Below, one piece after another: positions 25,278 to 33,254 of a stretch of DNA of 45,505 nucleotides (the stretch's first letter is position 1; the number at the start of each line of letters is the position of its first letter). The position numbers and the translations under genes are program-made. Below the pieces are notes generated by a model. That model worked only from the letters and a program-made list of their open reading frames with translations. It did not search any database and had not been told where the DNA came from. Source of the DNA: Candidatus Methanoperedens sp. Lineage in GTDB: Archaea; Halobacteriota; Methanosarcinia; Methanosarcinales; Methanoperedenaceae. The stretch spans positions 1 to 45,505 of the forward strand of contig JAPMTX010000147.1 in assembly GCA_026552855.1 (NCBI GenBank), written 5' to 3'.

Positions 25278-25976
25278 TTACAAGAAAACCTCGGAGCCTG
25301 AATGCACCATGATACCATTTTTAGTTATATTGTACGGTTTCGCCTCTTTTGAATGTTCGATATGCCTCATCTTTGAGACCTCTATAACTGTAGTTACAGC
25401 TCCCTTATCAGATTGCCTGACCTGCTTCAGTATAATGACGCCATCTACTATGTACTCTATCAGACCATACCTTGAATAATATGGGTTCTCCCTGCTAACC
25501 TCGGATATCATAACAGTTGTTATTGCCATTTCCTTTACTATCTGGGCTAAATTGAATAAGTGATTGCGGCGTTCAGAATCAGAATCATGCATCATTTCGT
25601 ATAATGTTACAGAGTCTATGGCAAGACGTTTTACTTTGTACAACTTGAAGAGCTTTGGCAGGTCATTCTCAATGAGGTCTACCGTAGCCTTGAGGTCCAT
25701 TTTACTAAGATATACCAGCGTCAGTTTTTTGTTCGTGATATACTGCTGCATGTCCCAGTTTAAAATTGATGCTGTTTTGATAATATTCTCCTCGCTCTCC
25801 TCAAGGCTCATATACATACAGTTTTCGCTGTTTTGTAATCCTGCGTAGATGAATTGAAGGGCAAAGGTGGATTTGCCTGTACCTGGTGGTCCTAATACCG
25901 TCACAATATGTCCGCTCGGAATACCGCCGCCCAGCATATTATCCAGTCCCAGAATTCCGGTTTTTAGCAGTTCCAT
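25278..25976 (-). CDS. KaiC-like RecA-fold ATPase
   Basis: A 232-residue single-domain KaiC/RadA-type ATPase. Walker A is GPPGTGKS (residues 29-36) and a Walker B-like LAIDSVT lies near 120. The region after it (SRYGLIEYIVDGVIIL) is typical of KaiC-domain proteins. Archaea carry many such paralogues, in signal transduction and motility (FlaH-like) roles, and the partner cannot be told here. A palindrome and direct repeats upstream could regulate it. Confidence 0.85.
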   Translation of the reverse strand: MELLKTGILGLDNMLGGGIPSGHIVTVLGPPGTGKSTFALQFIYAGLQNSENCMYMSLEESEENIIKTASILNWDMQQYITNKKLTLVYLSKMDLKATVDLIENDLPKLFKLYKVKRLAIDSVTLYEMMHDSDSERRNHLFNLAQIVKEMAITTVMISEVSRENPYYSRYGLIEYIVDGVIILKQVRQSDKGAVTTVIEVSKMRHIEHSKEAKPYNITKNGIMVHSGSEVFL

Positions 25977-26023
25977 TATCTACCTCTTGCCTCCTTTATG
26001 CGTATATTTGGAAAATTTTTAAC

Positions 26024-26080
26024 AATGCCTCAAGGCATTAGTTTTAATTATGATTATGGTAATTAGCATAATGGTAATTA
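26024..26080. promoter_or_regulatory. Palindrome and direct repeats upstream of the KaiC-like gene
   Basis: A perfect palindrome with 7-bp arms (aatgcct-ca-aggcatt, 26024-26039) is followed by two copies of atggtaatta (26056-26065 and 26071-26080), 15 bp apart. They lie 48-104 nt before the KaiC-like start and about 100-160 nt before the divergent membrane gene. They look like regulator binding sites. Confidence 0.45.
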
Positions 26081-26182
26081 AAGGTTTCGACTGTTCTGGT
26101 AATGGCGTTTCCAGGTGAGTACCGGCAGGAATATATCTACTTAAATCAACTATGCGATATCCTAGGCTCAGGGTGAACCAAA

Positions 26183-26488
26183 ATGGTAGGCTTTCTAACT
26201 GCTATTATCGTTTTAATCGGGATAGTATACGGCTACTCCAGAAAGGGAACGGAAGATTATTTACAGATACTGAAAAAAGGTCTGATAATAGGGTTGATAA
26301 TCGGAATTATCATTACAGCAGTCGGGTTCTTTGCAGGCGGGCTTATCGGGGGAATCGCGGGAGGGGTAATAGGCGGATTCCTGGCAGGGCTTGGAGGCTT
26401 TGCGTTTTTCGTCTCGATCGTCATAATAACCATCGAGTTCCTTATCGGGGTCTTTATAGGGGATTTCCTTGAGAGGGCGCTGAAGTAA
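26183..26488 (+). CDS. Small Gly-rich membrane protein
   Basis: A 101-residue protein with three hydrophobic segments. The middle one is unusually rich in glycine (GGLIGGIAGGVIGGFLAGLGG), a pattern of tight helix packing seen in DUF-type small membrane proteins. No family is recognised. ATG at 26183 is preceded by ggtga, the same element that precedes fpoA. It is divergent from the KaiC-like gene. Confidence 0.65.
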   Translation: MVGFLTAIIVLIGIVYGYSRKGTEDYLQILKKGLIIGLIIGIIITAVGFFAGGLIGGIAGGVIGGFLAGLGGFAFFVSIVIITIEFLIGVFIGDFLERALK

Positions 26489-26492
26489 TTTT

Positions 26493-26806
26493 TTACCTGT
26501 TCGCGACGAGCAGGGCATCGAATTTCCTGAGCCAGTCATTAAAATCCATCACGTAGTCCACGCCGCAGACCTTCTTTAAGTCCCTTCCTGCGAGCAGTTC
26601 CCTGATATGTCGCCCGCCTTCTACTGTTTTTGCTCCAGGTCCATAGGGATTGAACCTCATGGTTCCGTCAGCGAAGACATAATCGCATACGAAGAATACG
26701 TCCTTGAAGAAATAGCATGTAAAACCCGGCTATGACCGTCGATATGGTATGCCTCTATTCCGTTGAATGAAAGCCTTCTAACTTTAATAGTAACCCGTAA
26801 TATCAT
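26493..26806 (-). pseudogene. Remnant of a metallo-beta-lactamase-fold hydrolase
   Basis: Two minus-strand frames join into the C-terminal third of a metallo-beta-lactamase-fold protein. The upstream frame reads GIEAYHIDGHS. About base 26726-26732 the reading frame must shift by one to continue as PGFTCYFFKDVFF, then VCDYVFADGTMRFNPYGP, ending DALLVANR before the TAA at 26493-26495. HxxxH-SPG and the later Asp are family motifs. One base missing from a short C/G run would explain the break. The N-terminal half of the enzyme is not found upstream, where stops appear in all frames, so this is a decayed fragment rather than only a sequencing slip. Confidence 0.65.
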
Positions 26807-26954
26807 CAATTGTTACAAATTGATGCTCTCCAGTTTCTTGATTAAACTACTAGATGCCGAAAATCTATATAGCCAACTACAGCATAGTTCACCGGATGGT
26901 TCTGGCAATATAAAAGGCTAGATAGAAGTTCCAATCATCCTTTTGGCAGCGATT

Positions 26955-27101
26955 TTAAGCTCCGCCCCTTCTTTCTTTTATATTATTCATCCACCTAAGA
27001 AGTAAGGGGTCAGTAACTACTTCATTTTCGCTGTGTCTGTCGCTTAATCTTTTTTTCTGTGTTGTATCCCCACTACTTCTTAATAGCTCTCCTAGATTCA
27101 T
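26955..27101 (-). CDS. Small 48-residue ORF coupled to the serine-protease gene
   Basis: A 48-residue ORF, MNLGELLRSSGDTTQKKRL to ERRGGA, whose ATG (27099-27101) overlaps the TGA of the upstream gene as ATGA. A Shine-Dalgarno-like aggtagg lies just before it. The sequence is charged, with no membrane segment, and I know no homologue. The stop-start overlap is the main reason to believe it is translated. Confidence 0.5.
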   Translation of the reverse strand: MNLGELLRSSGDTTQKKRLSDRHSENEVVTDPLLLRWMNNIKERRGGA

Positions 27102-28008
27102 TGTCCTACCTCTTGGTTTTTATTCATATCTTCATTAGTTGGAAGTAGATATCTAATAACATGTTTATCTGCACTGATTAGTAAATATTTACCTAACCAC
27201 ATTCTGAACGTACTCCATTCTTTAGGATATTTAGTATCCTCGATAACTTTTAATCCTAATTTCTTAGCCTTATCAAAATTAATTACTTCTTCGTGAGTAT
27301 TATAACCCATGACTAATTTATTAGCAATATTTTTTGAGTCAGTTTCGCTATAACCACTATCTATCAATATTTCCGTGGTGTAATCTTCCATCATAGTACA
27401 GACCGCCAGGCTCTCTTCCATTGAGACTGGATCAAACTTATCTGCAAGCCGCTTATAAGTATATGGTGTGCATCATCTTCGGATTTATTTTCAAAATATT
27501 CTGTAACACTTTGGAAGCTTTTCGGAACGTTGGCACAAGATATAGTCTCATTGCCATAATCTCTCTGAGGGTCAATTGGGCTTAATTGACTCATTAGACC
27601 CATAACAATTTCATTTCCGATAAGAGTTACCAGCGTCCCTCCACTTGCAGCTATATGCGGTACAAACACTCGTATATCTTTAAAGTTTTTTCTAAGAGCG
27701 CGTGCAATTTTGTATGATGATTGCACAAGCCCTCCAGGACTGTTAATTAGTAAGATAAGTTTATCAGAATCCGGCGCTTTATTTTTTATCTCTCTCAAAA
27801 CTGTTTCCACTCCAAATTCTTCGGATAAACCAATATAAGCACTTATTTCTTTTGTTGGAGATATTTTTTTACCTACATATGGAGCTATTAGAGCTAAAAC
27901 AGGGCATTTATTATCATTAGCTATCTCTTGTAAATCCTTTATTAATTTAGTATCTTCTTCTTTTGAGACGTCCAATATTTTAGTCAATGGGTCAGCGATC
28001 TCAACCAT
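27098..28008 (-). pseudogene. SDH-type (SppA/ClpP-fold) serine protease, frameshifted
   Basis: Two overlapping frames make one protein of about 300 residues in the serine dehydrogenase proteinase (SDH) family. The first frame (from ATG 28008, 205 codons open) has LLINSPGGLVQSSYKIARAL and HIAASGGTLVTL, the oxyanion and catalytic serine regions, then QLSPIDPQ. Near 27462-27472 the frame must change; the second then reads PYTYKRLADKFDPVSM and runs to 27098. The site is not a slippery heptamer, so a real mutation or an assembly error is more likely than programmed shifting. Homologues often lack a signal peptide, as here. The region is AT-rich and accessory in character. Confidence 0.75.
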
Positions 28009-28394
28009 AAATTTAAATGCTCCATATCCATATCAAATATATTCTATATACACTTCTACTTTGTTATTCTAAAGGGTTTTAAGTTAAAGATAAATAAGCT
28101 TAAAAACATTTCGATTAAGGCAAACCGCATTAATTCTCTGTATCCTCCTGCAATGTGCATATTATGGTGATAAATTGCATAATATTCGTAGGACTGATTT
28201 AAAATTATAATATCTGGTGTGTTATATATAATCCCAAGTGTGTAATAGGTGTGAAATGATTATATATCCTCTAGTAGATGTTCAATTAAGATGGTTAACA
28301 GTTCATGAGTTCATCATTTAAGCGTAACTATTTCTTAAAGGGAGTCGCCATAAATGTGCATAAATACGCTTTATATTATAAGGTCTTCACCGTA
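28009..28394. other. Gene-free AT-rich gap
   Basis: No ORF above about 22 codons shows coding character on either strand. A TATA-like tatata element near 28040-28050 (minus strand) could serve the serine-protease gene, 32-42 nt before its ATG. I see no repeat or tRNA. Confidence 0.55.
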
Positions 28395-28646
28395 TTACTT
28401 TAAACACTTATATATTACAAAGCGACCGCCGTCTCTCTCATTTTTTGGAGGAACCCGTTGTGTAGCTAAAACCTTGGTGCCAACCTTAAGATCATCACAT
28501 AAATTACCCCAGGCATAAGCCTTGTGCTCATTACCGCTTTTATCTTTAGCCTTGACTGCACATAATCTACTGGTAGTTGTTCCATCCGGCTTAATATATT
28601 CAATTTTTTTACCAACAGATTTTACTTCCATTTCTATTAGATCCAT
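28395..28646 (-). CDS. Small unknown protein paired with dGTPase
   Basis: An 83-residue protein with alternating beta-like strands and basic residues: KKIEYIKPDGTTTSRLCAVKA and KVGTKVLATQRVPP. The pattern could suit a small OB or SH3-like barrel, but I cannot assign a family. ATG at 28646 has a strong ggaggg element 8 nt upstream. It starts 24 nt after the dGTPase stop on the same strand, so the two form a likely operon. Confidence 0.65.
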   Translation of the reverse strand: MDLIEMEVKSVGKKIEYIKPDGTTTSRLCAVKAKDKSGNEHKAYAWGNLCDDLKVGTKVLATQRVPPKNERDGGRFVIYKCLK

Positions 28647-28670
28647 ATCCTTTTCCCTCCATCTTTTTAA

Positions 28671-29891
28671 TCATATTAGTGTTGAATGGAATATATCTAT
28701 TGCTTCTTGGTCTGTTAATGATGCGATGTAATCACAAATTATCCTAATATCATTGCCTTTCTTGATCTCTATTTTTTTATATTCCTTTGTATCGTTTAAC
28801 TTATCTCTGATAATCTTTGGAAATTTAAGTTTAACATCTTTCGGTAAGCAATATGGGTCTCTAATACAATTATCGAAAAGGGAGCGAATTATGTGCCTGC
28901 CCCGGGAGTTCATTTGATTTACTTTATCCCCGCGAATCGCATATTCATCAACAAGATTTTTAATATCTTCTGAGAATGCGTTTCCCACATCTGAATACCA
29001 AATAAATTTATATTCTCCTGAATTACCTCTATATTTATCATTTAAATTATCTAAACTTGTAGTAACTACATCCTGTATTAAACTGCCAATAATTGGAGAA
29101 ATATCTCTCTCTTCCCCATTAAATAGTCTATCTCCAAAGAATTGCTCGAAATCATAGCGAATGGGGTCTAACTCTTGATCGCCTATCACTTTGACCTTCC
29201 AAATATCATGTAAATCGTGGGTATGCTGTGCAATATCATCAGAAACATGTACAATTTGTGCCTCTATGGTGCCATAAGACTTTCCAAATTCATCACATAA
29301 TTTTTTATCTTTGCATTTATTCAAAAACCGATCTGTATGTTTAAAAAACCCCTCTCTTGTGAAATATGTCAAGTTCAAGCCAAATGGTTCTTGTTTTGAA
29401 TTTAGCGGAATTAGATTTGGGGGGCTCTCTAATAACGAAACGACCCTTACGCTCTGCTCATTATGGGAGAATCCATTTAGTCTCGCTTCTCTCATTATAC
29501 TGTTCAATTCAGATTCACCAGCATGACCGAATGGTGTATGACCTAAATCATGTCCTAATGCAATTGCTTCTGTTAAATGTATATTCGCTCTTAGCATTCT
29601 TGCAATTGAAACAGATATTTGCCATACTTCAATTGTGTGAGTAAGCCTGTTTCGAATCGAAGGATTCAATCCTGAAATAAAAACCTGTGTTTTGTTCTGT
29701 AATTTTCTAAAACTTAAACTATGAACGATACGGTCTCTGTCCCTTATGAATGCATTTCTGGAAGGACACGGTTCCTCAGCAATCTCTCTTTTCTCATCTT
29801 TTGAGGTTTCCGGGTATGGTGTAGCGTAATCAGCTAATTTGATACTTTCGATATGGTTTTCTCGTGAGAGAACTTCAAATTTCCTTGCCAA
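28671..29891 (-). CDS. dgt: dGTPase (HD-domain dNTP triphosphohydrolase)
   Basis: A 406-residue enzyme expected to split dGTP or other dNTPs into nucleoside and triphosphate. HD-fold metal ligands are in place: His85 (RLTHTIEV), His114-Asp115 (ALGHDLGHTPFGH) and a later Asp in VHVSDDIAQHTHDLHD. The N-terminal RDRDRIVHSLSFRKLQNKTQV is characteristic of dGTPases. The start is TTG at 29891 with aaggtgg upstream. Bacterial dGTPases serve in dNTP balance and, in several cases, phage defence by dNTP depletion. Here the gene is AT-rich, in an island of unknown and broken genes, with an 83-residue partner. Confidence 0.9.
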   Translation of the reverse strand: MARKFEVLSRENHIESIKLADYATPYPETSKDEKREIAEEPCPSRNAFIRDRDRIVHSLSFRKLQNKTQVFISGLNPSIRNRLTHTIEVWQISVSIARMLRANIHLTEAIALGHDLGHTPFGHAGESELNSIMREARLNGFSHNEQSVRVVSLLESPPNLIPLNSKQEPFGLNLTYFTREGFFKHTDRFLNKCKDKKLCDEFGKSYGTIEAQIVHVSDDIAQHTHDLHDIWKVKVIGDQELDPIRYDFEQFFGDRLFNGEERDISPIIGSLIQDVVTTSLDNLNDKYRGNSGEYKFIWYSDVGNAFSEDIKNLVDEYAIRGDKVNQMNSRGRHIIRSLFDNCIRDPYCLPKDVKLKFPKIIRDKLNDTKEYKKIEIKKGNDIRIICDYIASLTDQEAIDIFHSTLI

Positions 29892-30404
29892 TATTATAAT
29901 CCACCTTAATCAAATTATACCACATGATGATATTGATTTAACATAATATTATTTAAAACTTTCCATGATAATCATAGGTTTAACATTTCGTCTACCGCTC
30001 ATAAAGCCCGTAGTTATAATCAAGCCCAGATTCCGCATATCTTTCATTTCGAAAGTTCAATTTTAGAAATATTGTAAAGGCAACTGATTGTGATTTTCAT
30101 ATAACAAAATAAAACAGTGATAAATATACAATCAATTATATGCTTAATTATTTAATACAGTCGAAACTTGACAATCATATAACCTGCAAAAAACGCTATA
30201 CAGAGAAACTGTTAAAAATGACAAAAATAACGGAGAGATGTGAGGAATATAGGGTCAAGTGCTCAGATAATCGTAAATAGGTACAAAAAAGGTAGAAATC
30301 ACCGGAATTTAGGATTGGACACTGTTTCCATTAATAATTCGTTATTTATAAAGAAAACATTTAAATACTTTAATATGCAAAATATATATTGAGGCGATTT
30401 AGCA
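29892..30404. other. Divergent AT-rich intergenic region
   Basis: This gap separates the dGTPase unit from the three-gene cassette transcribed the other way. It holds only ORFs of about 20 codons. A TATA-like element with a purine-rich BRE-type stretch is visible near 30350-30375, upstream of the cassette. No inverted or tandem repeat of note was found. Confidence 0.55.
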
Positions 30405-30633
30405 TTGGGTCAGATGGTGGATTATGCAGAAGAGCTATCAGAGAAAAGTGGGAGTATAATTGGAAAACTACAAGAAAATAATGTAAAAACAGAAATCACA
30501 GATATAACCAAGATGCTAAAGGAATGTATAAATACAAAAAGGATATAGAGATGCAATTGTTACAGAGATGCAAAAGGGACTTGTTTATATTGAGAAAACC
30601 CTTGGCGTTTTAAAGCTCATGGAGAAAATATAG
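30405..30633 (+). pseudogene. Small helical ORF with a one-base frameshift, first gene of a cassette
   Basis: Two frames join into one protein of about 75 residues. The first starts at TTG 30405 (or ATG 30414), ten bases after gagg, and reads MVDYAEELSEKSGSIIGKLQ up to KECINTK. It hits a stop at 30546-30548. Dropping one A from the run of five at 30537-30541 restores GYRDAIVTEMQKGLVYIEKT through LMEKI and a TAG at 30631. Both halves look coding, amphipathic and helical. The break could be a sequencing error in the A-run, a mutation, or slippage. I do not recognise the family. It is followed two bases later by the next gene. Confidence 0.6.
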
Positions 30634-30635
30634 GT

Positions 30636-30881
30636 ATGGGAAAGATAGAATTGAATAGTTCTGAACTTGATGCCCTTTTTGGAAAGGAGAATTACGAGCG
30701 TAAGAAGGGTAAGATCTTTGTTTATAAGAGTTCAGATATCTATTCGAAAGGATTCCATAGGTGGTTAAAGGAAGACGATGCCATCTTAAAAGTAGGAAAT
30801 AAATTATGTAATAGTGGTCGGCCAAGTTTCATAAATGAGATTTCTGTGCTTAGAGCAAAAATTGAGAAAAAATTATTTTGA
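30636..30881 (+). CDS. Small unknown protein, second gene of the cassette
   Basis: An 81-residue basic protein (MGKIELNSSELDALFGKENY to AKIEKKLF) without membrane segments or cysteine motifs. I do not recognise it. It begins two bases after the stop of the preceding frame and is followed after 6 nt by the 213-residue gene, so the three are probably one transcript. The base composition is like that of the dGTPase gene, AT-rich. Confidence 0.6.
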   Translation: MGKIELNSSELDALFGKENYERKKGKIFVYKSSDIYSKGFHRWLKEDDAILKVGNKLCNSGRPSFINEISVLRAKIEKKLF

Positions 30882-30887
30882 ATATTT

Positions 30888-31529
30888 ATGATTCTTGATC
30901 CATCTACTAAAACGGAGCTACAAGAGGGTATCAATAAAATAATTTCTGATGAGTTCCCTTGGAGTAAAGAACAAATCATTAGAACCAGAGAATTGGTTCC
31001 CATTGAAGATGCTGAACTGTGGATGCGATATAGAAATGCAATGGATAGGTTGTTATCAGTCCAACGAGGAGTAAATTCTGGAGAATTCCCCTCTCGAAAT
31101 TTGGTGACAGAGGATATTGAAGATTATACATTAGATGATCCATCAAGCCCCCATGATATTTTGCTGTATTCTACGTATCTATTCAGGAATAGCGGAGTTG
31201 AAGCTTGGGTTCAAGCGACTGAAACTTTAATCGGGCTTCTCGAAATTCGCATCAATTCATTTAGCTATAATGGGGATAAAGCAAAAGCGAACGCATGTTT
31301 GAAGGAATCTTTAAAACATCAATCTGATGCAAGAATGGCCAGATCTAGTTCACATAAAATATCAGTAGCTCTGTATAAAAGGGCTGCAGAAAAAGCACAA
31401 ACTGGGTTAGATTTGCTCGATGTAGTAAATCCGTACACAAGAGGGAGTTTTTGGATTGGAATCGGTATATTATTATTGGCTCTTATTACCTTATTTATAA
31501 ACATCTGGAAAATTTATTATCAAACTTAG
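30888..31529 (+). CDS. Unknown protein with C-terminal membrane anchor, third gene of the cassette
   Basis: A 213-residue protein. Residues 1-185 are soluble and mostly helical, with TETLIGLLEIRINSF and a long charged helix KRAAEKAQTGLDLLDV. Residues about 190-207 form one membrane helix (WIGIGILLLALITLFI), leaving a short basic tail, so it is tail-anchored. No family recognised. A tail-anchored product after two small soluble ones recalls effector cassettes of defence systems, but that is inference. Confidence 0.65.
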   Translation: MILDPSTKTELQEGINKIISDEFPWSKEQIIRTRELVPIEDAELWMRYRNAMDRLLSVQRGVNSGEFPSRNLVTEDIEDYTLDDPSSPHDILLYSTYLFRNSGVEAWVQATETLIGLLEIRINSFSYNGDKAKANACLKESLKHQSDARMARSSSHKISVALYKRAAEKAQTGLDLLDVVNPYTRGSFWIGIGILLLALITLFINIWKIYYQT

Positions 31530-31568
31530 TAGATTTTACAGGTTACTTGCAAATTTCAACTTTAAATC

Positions 31569-31757
31569 TTAGGCTTCATTATTAACTTGGCATATATGAA
31601 AGACAGGCGTCTCGACCACCCCGTATCGGGCAGAGCATTCCTGCGAAGTTATGAACCTGTCTTTCGTAGCGCCGCAGAAGGGGCAGTTATCAGGCAGATA
31701 TCCTGCCATGTTATAACCGCATACTGTACAGACGTACTGCTCCGCTAAACTCTTCAT
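31569..31757 (-). CDS. Rubredoxin-like domain protein
   Basis: A 62-residue protein with a rubredoxin-type iron or zinc site: YVCTVCGYNM (residues 9-18) and CPFCGATKDRF near 25-35. It resembles the C-terminal rubredoxin-like domain of rubrerythrins. It follows the flavodoxin-fold gene after 18 nt on the same strand, suggesting an electron-transfer or oxidative-stress pair. Confidence 0.8.
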   Translation of the reverse strand: MKSLAEQYVCTVCGYNMAGYLPDNCPFCGATKDRFITSQECSARYGVVETPVFHICQVNNEA

Positions 31758-31775
31758 ATCAGTTCAGGCGCTCTA

Positions 31776-32357
31776 TTAAAATCTGCCCATCACCTCTTTT
31801 ACTTTAGATAGATAGCCTTTCCTTGTTGCATCGTCAGTAGAAGGCACCGAGGTAAAGAATTTATGCTCCAGCACTTCGATCCCACAGAAATTGAAGATGC
31901 CCATATCCGATGTCTTCTTCATGGCATCAAACAAGCCTGATTCATCGTAGATCTCTTTAGTAGCGCCTGCTGTGTTGAAAATGACAGCCTTTTTCTCCGT
32001 GAGCAGCCCGACAGGCCCCCATTCTCCCGCAGCGTAAGCAAAATCCAGGGAAAATACCCGGTCTATATAGCCCTTTATCATGGATGGCAAGCCTGTCCAC
32101 CAGATAGGGTAGATGAAGGTGATAACATCCGCCCGCGCGATGTACTCCTGTTCAGCCTTGATGTCGGGCGGCATATTGCCGGACTGGAACCCTACGAAAT
32201 CGCTGCCTTTCAGCACCGGATCAAAGCCTAGCTCGTACAGGTCCCTCACAGCTACCTCGTGTCCTTTTGATTTCAGCTCTTTTACCGCAGTTTCCAAAAT
32301 CGCGTGGCAGAAGCTCTTTGGATTCGGATGCGAATAAATTATTAAATGATTCATCAT
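31776..32357 (-). CDS. Flavodoxin-fold NAD(P)H:quinone oxidoreductase
   Basis: A 193-residue FMN/FAD protein of the NQO1/KefF (Flavodoxin_2) family, reducing quinones by two electrons. Marks are the N-terminal YSHPNPKSFCHAILE and FIYPIWWTGLPSMIKGYIDRVF. The start ATG at 32357 or the adjacent one at 32354 both fit the aggag ribosome site. It is co-directional with the rubredoxin-like gene and divergent from pirin, 107 nt away. Confidence 0.86.
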   Translation of the reverse strand: MMNHLIIYSHPNPKSFCHAILETAVKELKSKGHEVAVRDLYELGFDPVLKGSDFVGFQSGNMPPDIKAEQEYIARADVITFIYPIWWTGLPSMIKGYIDRVFSLDFAYAAGEWGPVGLLTEKKAVIFNTAGATKEIYDESGLFDAMKKTSDMGIFNFCGIEVLEHKFFTSVPSTDDATRKGYLSKVKEVMGRF

Positions 32358-32464
32358 ATCTCTCCTAATAGGGTATCTCTCTTAACGATACATATGTGTT
32401 TCGGATGACCAGTCACGTTAGCTATTTATGAGAGCTGAATCAAACTAACATCAGGGGAGTACAA

Positions 32465-33181
32465 ATGATAACCATCCGCAACCCGGAAACCATCTACCAG
32501 GCTTATGGAGAAATAGAGAACGGCACATTCCACGGAAGGTGGCACTTCTCCTTTGGTGAGTACTACGATCCTGAGAACACTCACTTTGGCACCCTGCGCG
32601 TCTTCAACGACGACACGCTCTCACCCGGCGCAGTATGGCCTCTCCACCCGCATCGCGACAACGAGGTGGTGACGTACTGCGCAGAGGGGGAGTTCAGGCA
32701 CGCTGATGAGCGCGGGAAGGGCGGGATACTTAAAAAGGGCTGGGTGCAGCATACCACGGTGGGCACAGGGATGTGGCACTCCGAGATAAACAACCTGCCG
32801 GATAAACCGATGCGCTTCATCCAGATGTGGTTTTACCCCTCAAAGCATGGACTTGTGCCTTCGGTCGAGCAGAAAGCGGTGGAGAAGCAGGAGAGGACGA
32901 ACAGGTTTTTGCCCCTTGTCTCAAATACTGACCCCGGCGCGCTGCGCATAGTCTCGGACGCTGCGGTGTATTCCTGCTTCCTTGAGGCTGGTAAGAGAGT
33001 AAACCATGCGCTTGCTAAAGGTCGCGGAGCATACCTTTACGTGATTGAGGGAGGACCTGTGGAGGTGAACGGGAACTCTGTACCGGCGCTCGGTGCTGCC
33101 AAGGTTACGGAGGAGCGGGAACTGAGCGTTGGAGCGAAAAAGGATGCGGAGCTTCTGCTTGTGGATGTGCTTCTGATTTAA
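32465..33181 (+). CDS. Pirin family protein
   Basis: A 238-residue bicupin of the pirin/YhhW family. The metal site is visible as HPHRDNEVVTYCAEGEFRH (His, His, Glu, His) near residues 59-77. Members include quercetinases, and most are of unknown role. ATG at 32465 has gggag 6-7 nt upstream. It neighbours a divergent quinone reductase, a common redox-stress pairing. Confidence 0.88.
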   Translation: MITIRNPETIYQAYGEIENGTFHGRWHFSFGEYYDPENTHFGTLRVFNDDTLSPGAVWPLHPHRDNEVVTYCAEGEFRHADERGKGGILKKGWVQHTTVGTGMWHSEINNLPDKPMRFIQMWFYPSKHGLVPSVEQKAVEKQERTNRFLPLVSNTDPGALRIVSDAAVYSCFLEAGKRVNHALAKGRGAYLYVIEGGPVEVNGNSVPALGAAKVTEERELSVGAKKDAELLLVDVLLI

Positions 33182-33254
33182 CTCGCCGCGGAGAGATTAT
33201 CGGCGAAAAATCAACAGTAGACCTATGCGAAAGCGCAAAGCATCTGCATGGTAT

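Noticed and set aside
27098..28008. Programmed ribosomal frameshift in the SDH-type protease gene
   Set aside because: The shift region has no slippery heptamer or evident downstream structure; mutation or sequencing error is simpler.
26084..30167. An 11-bp inverted match (gtttcgactgt at 26084-26094 and its complement at 30157-30167) as island ends
   Set aside because: Many 11-bp matches are expected by chance in 45 kb, and the positions do not coincide with the island borders.
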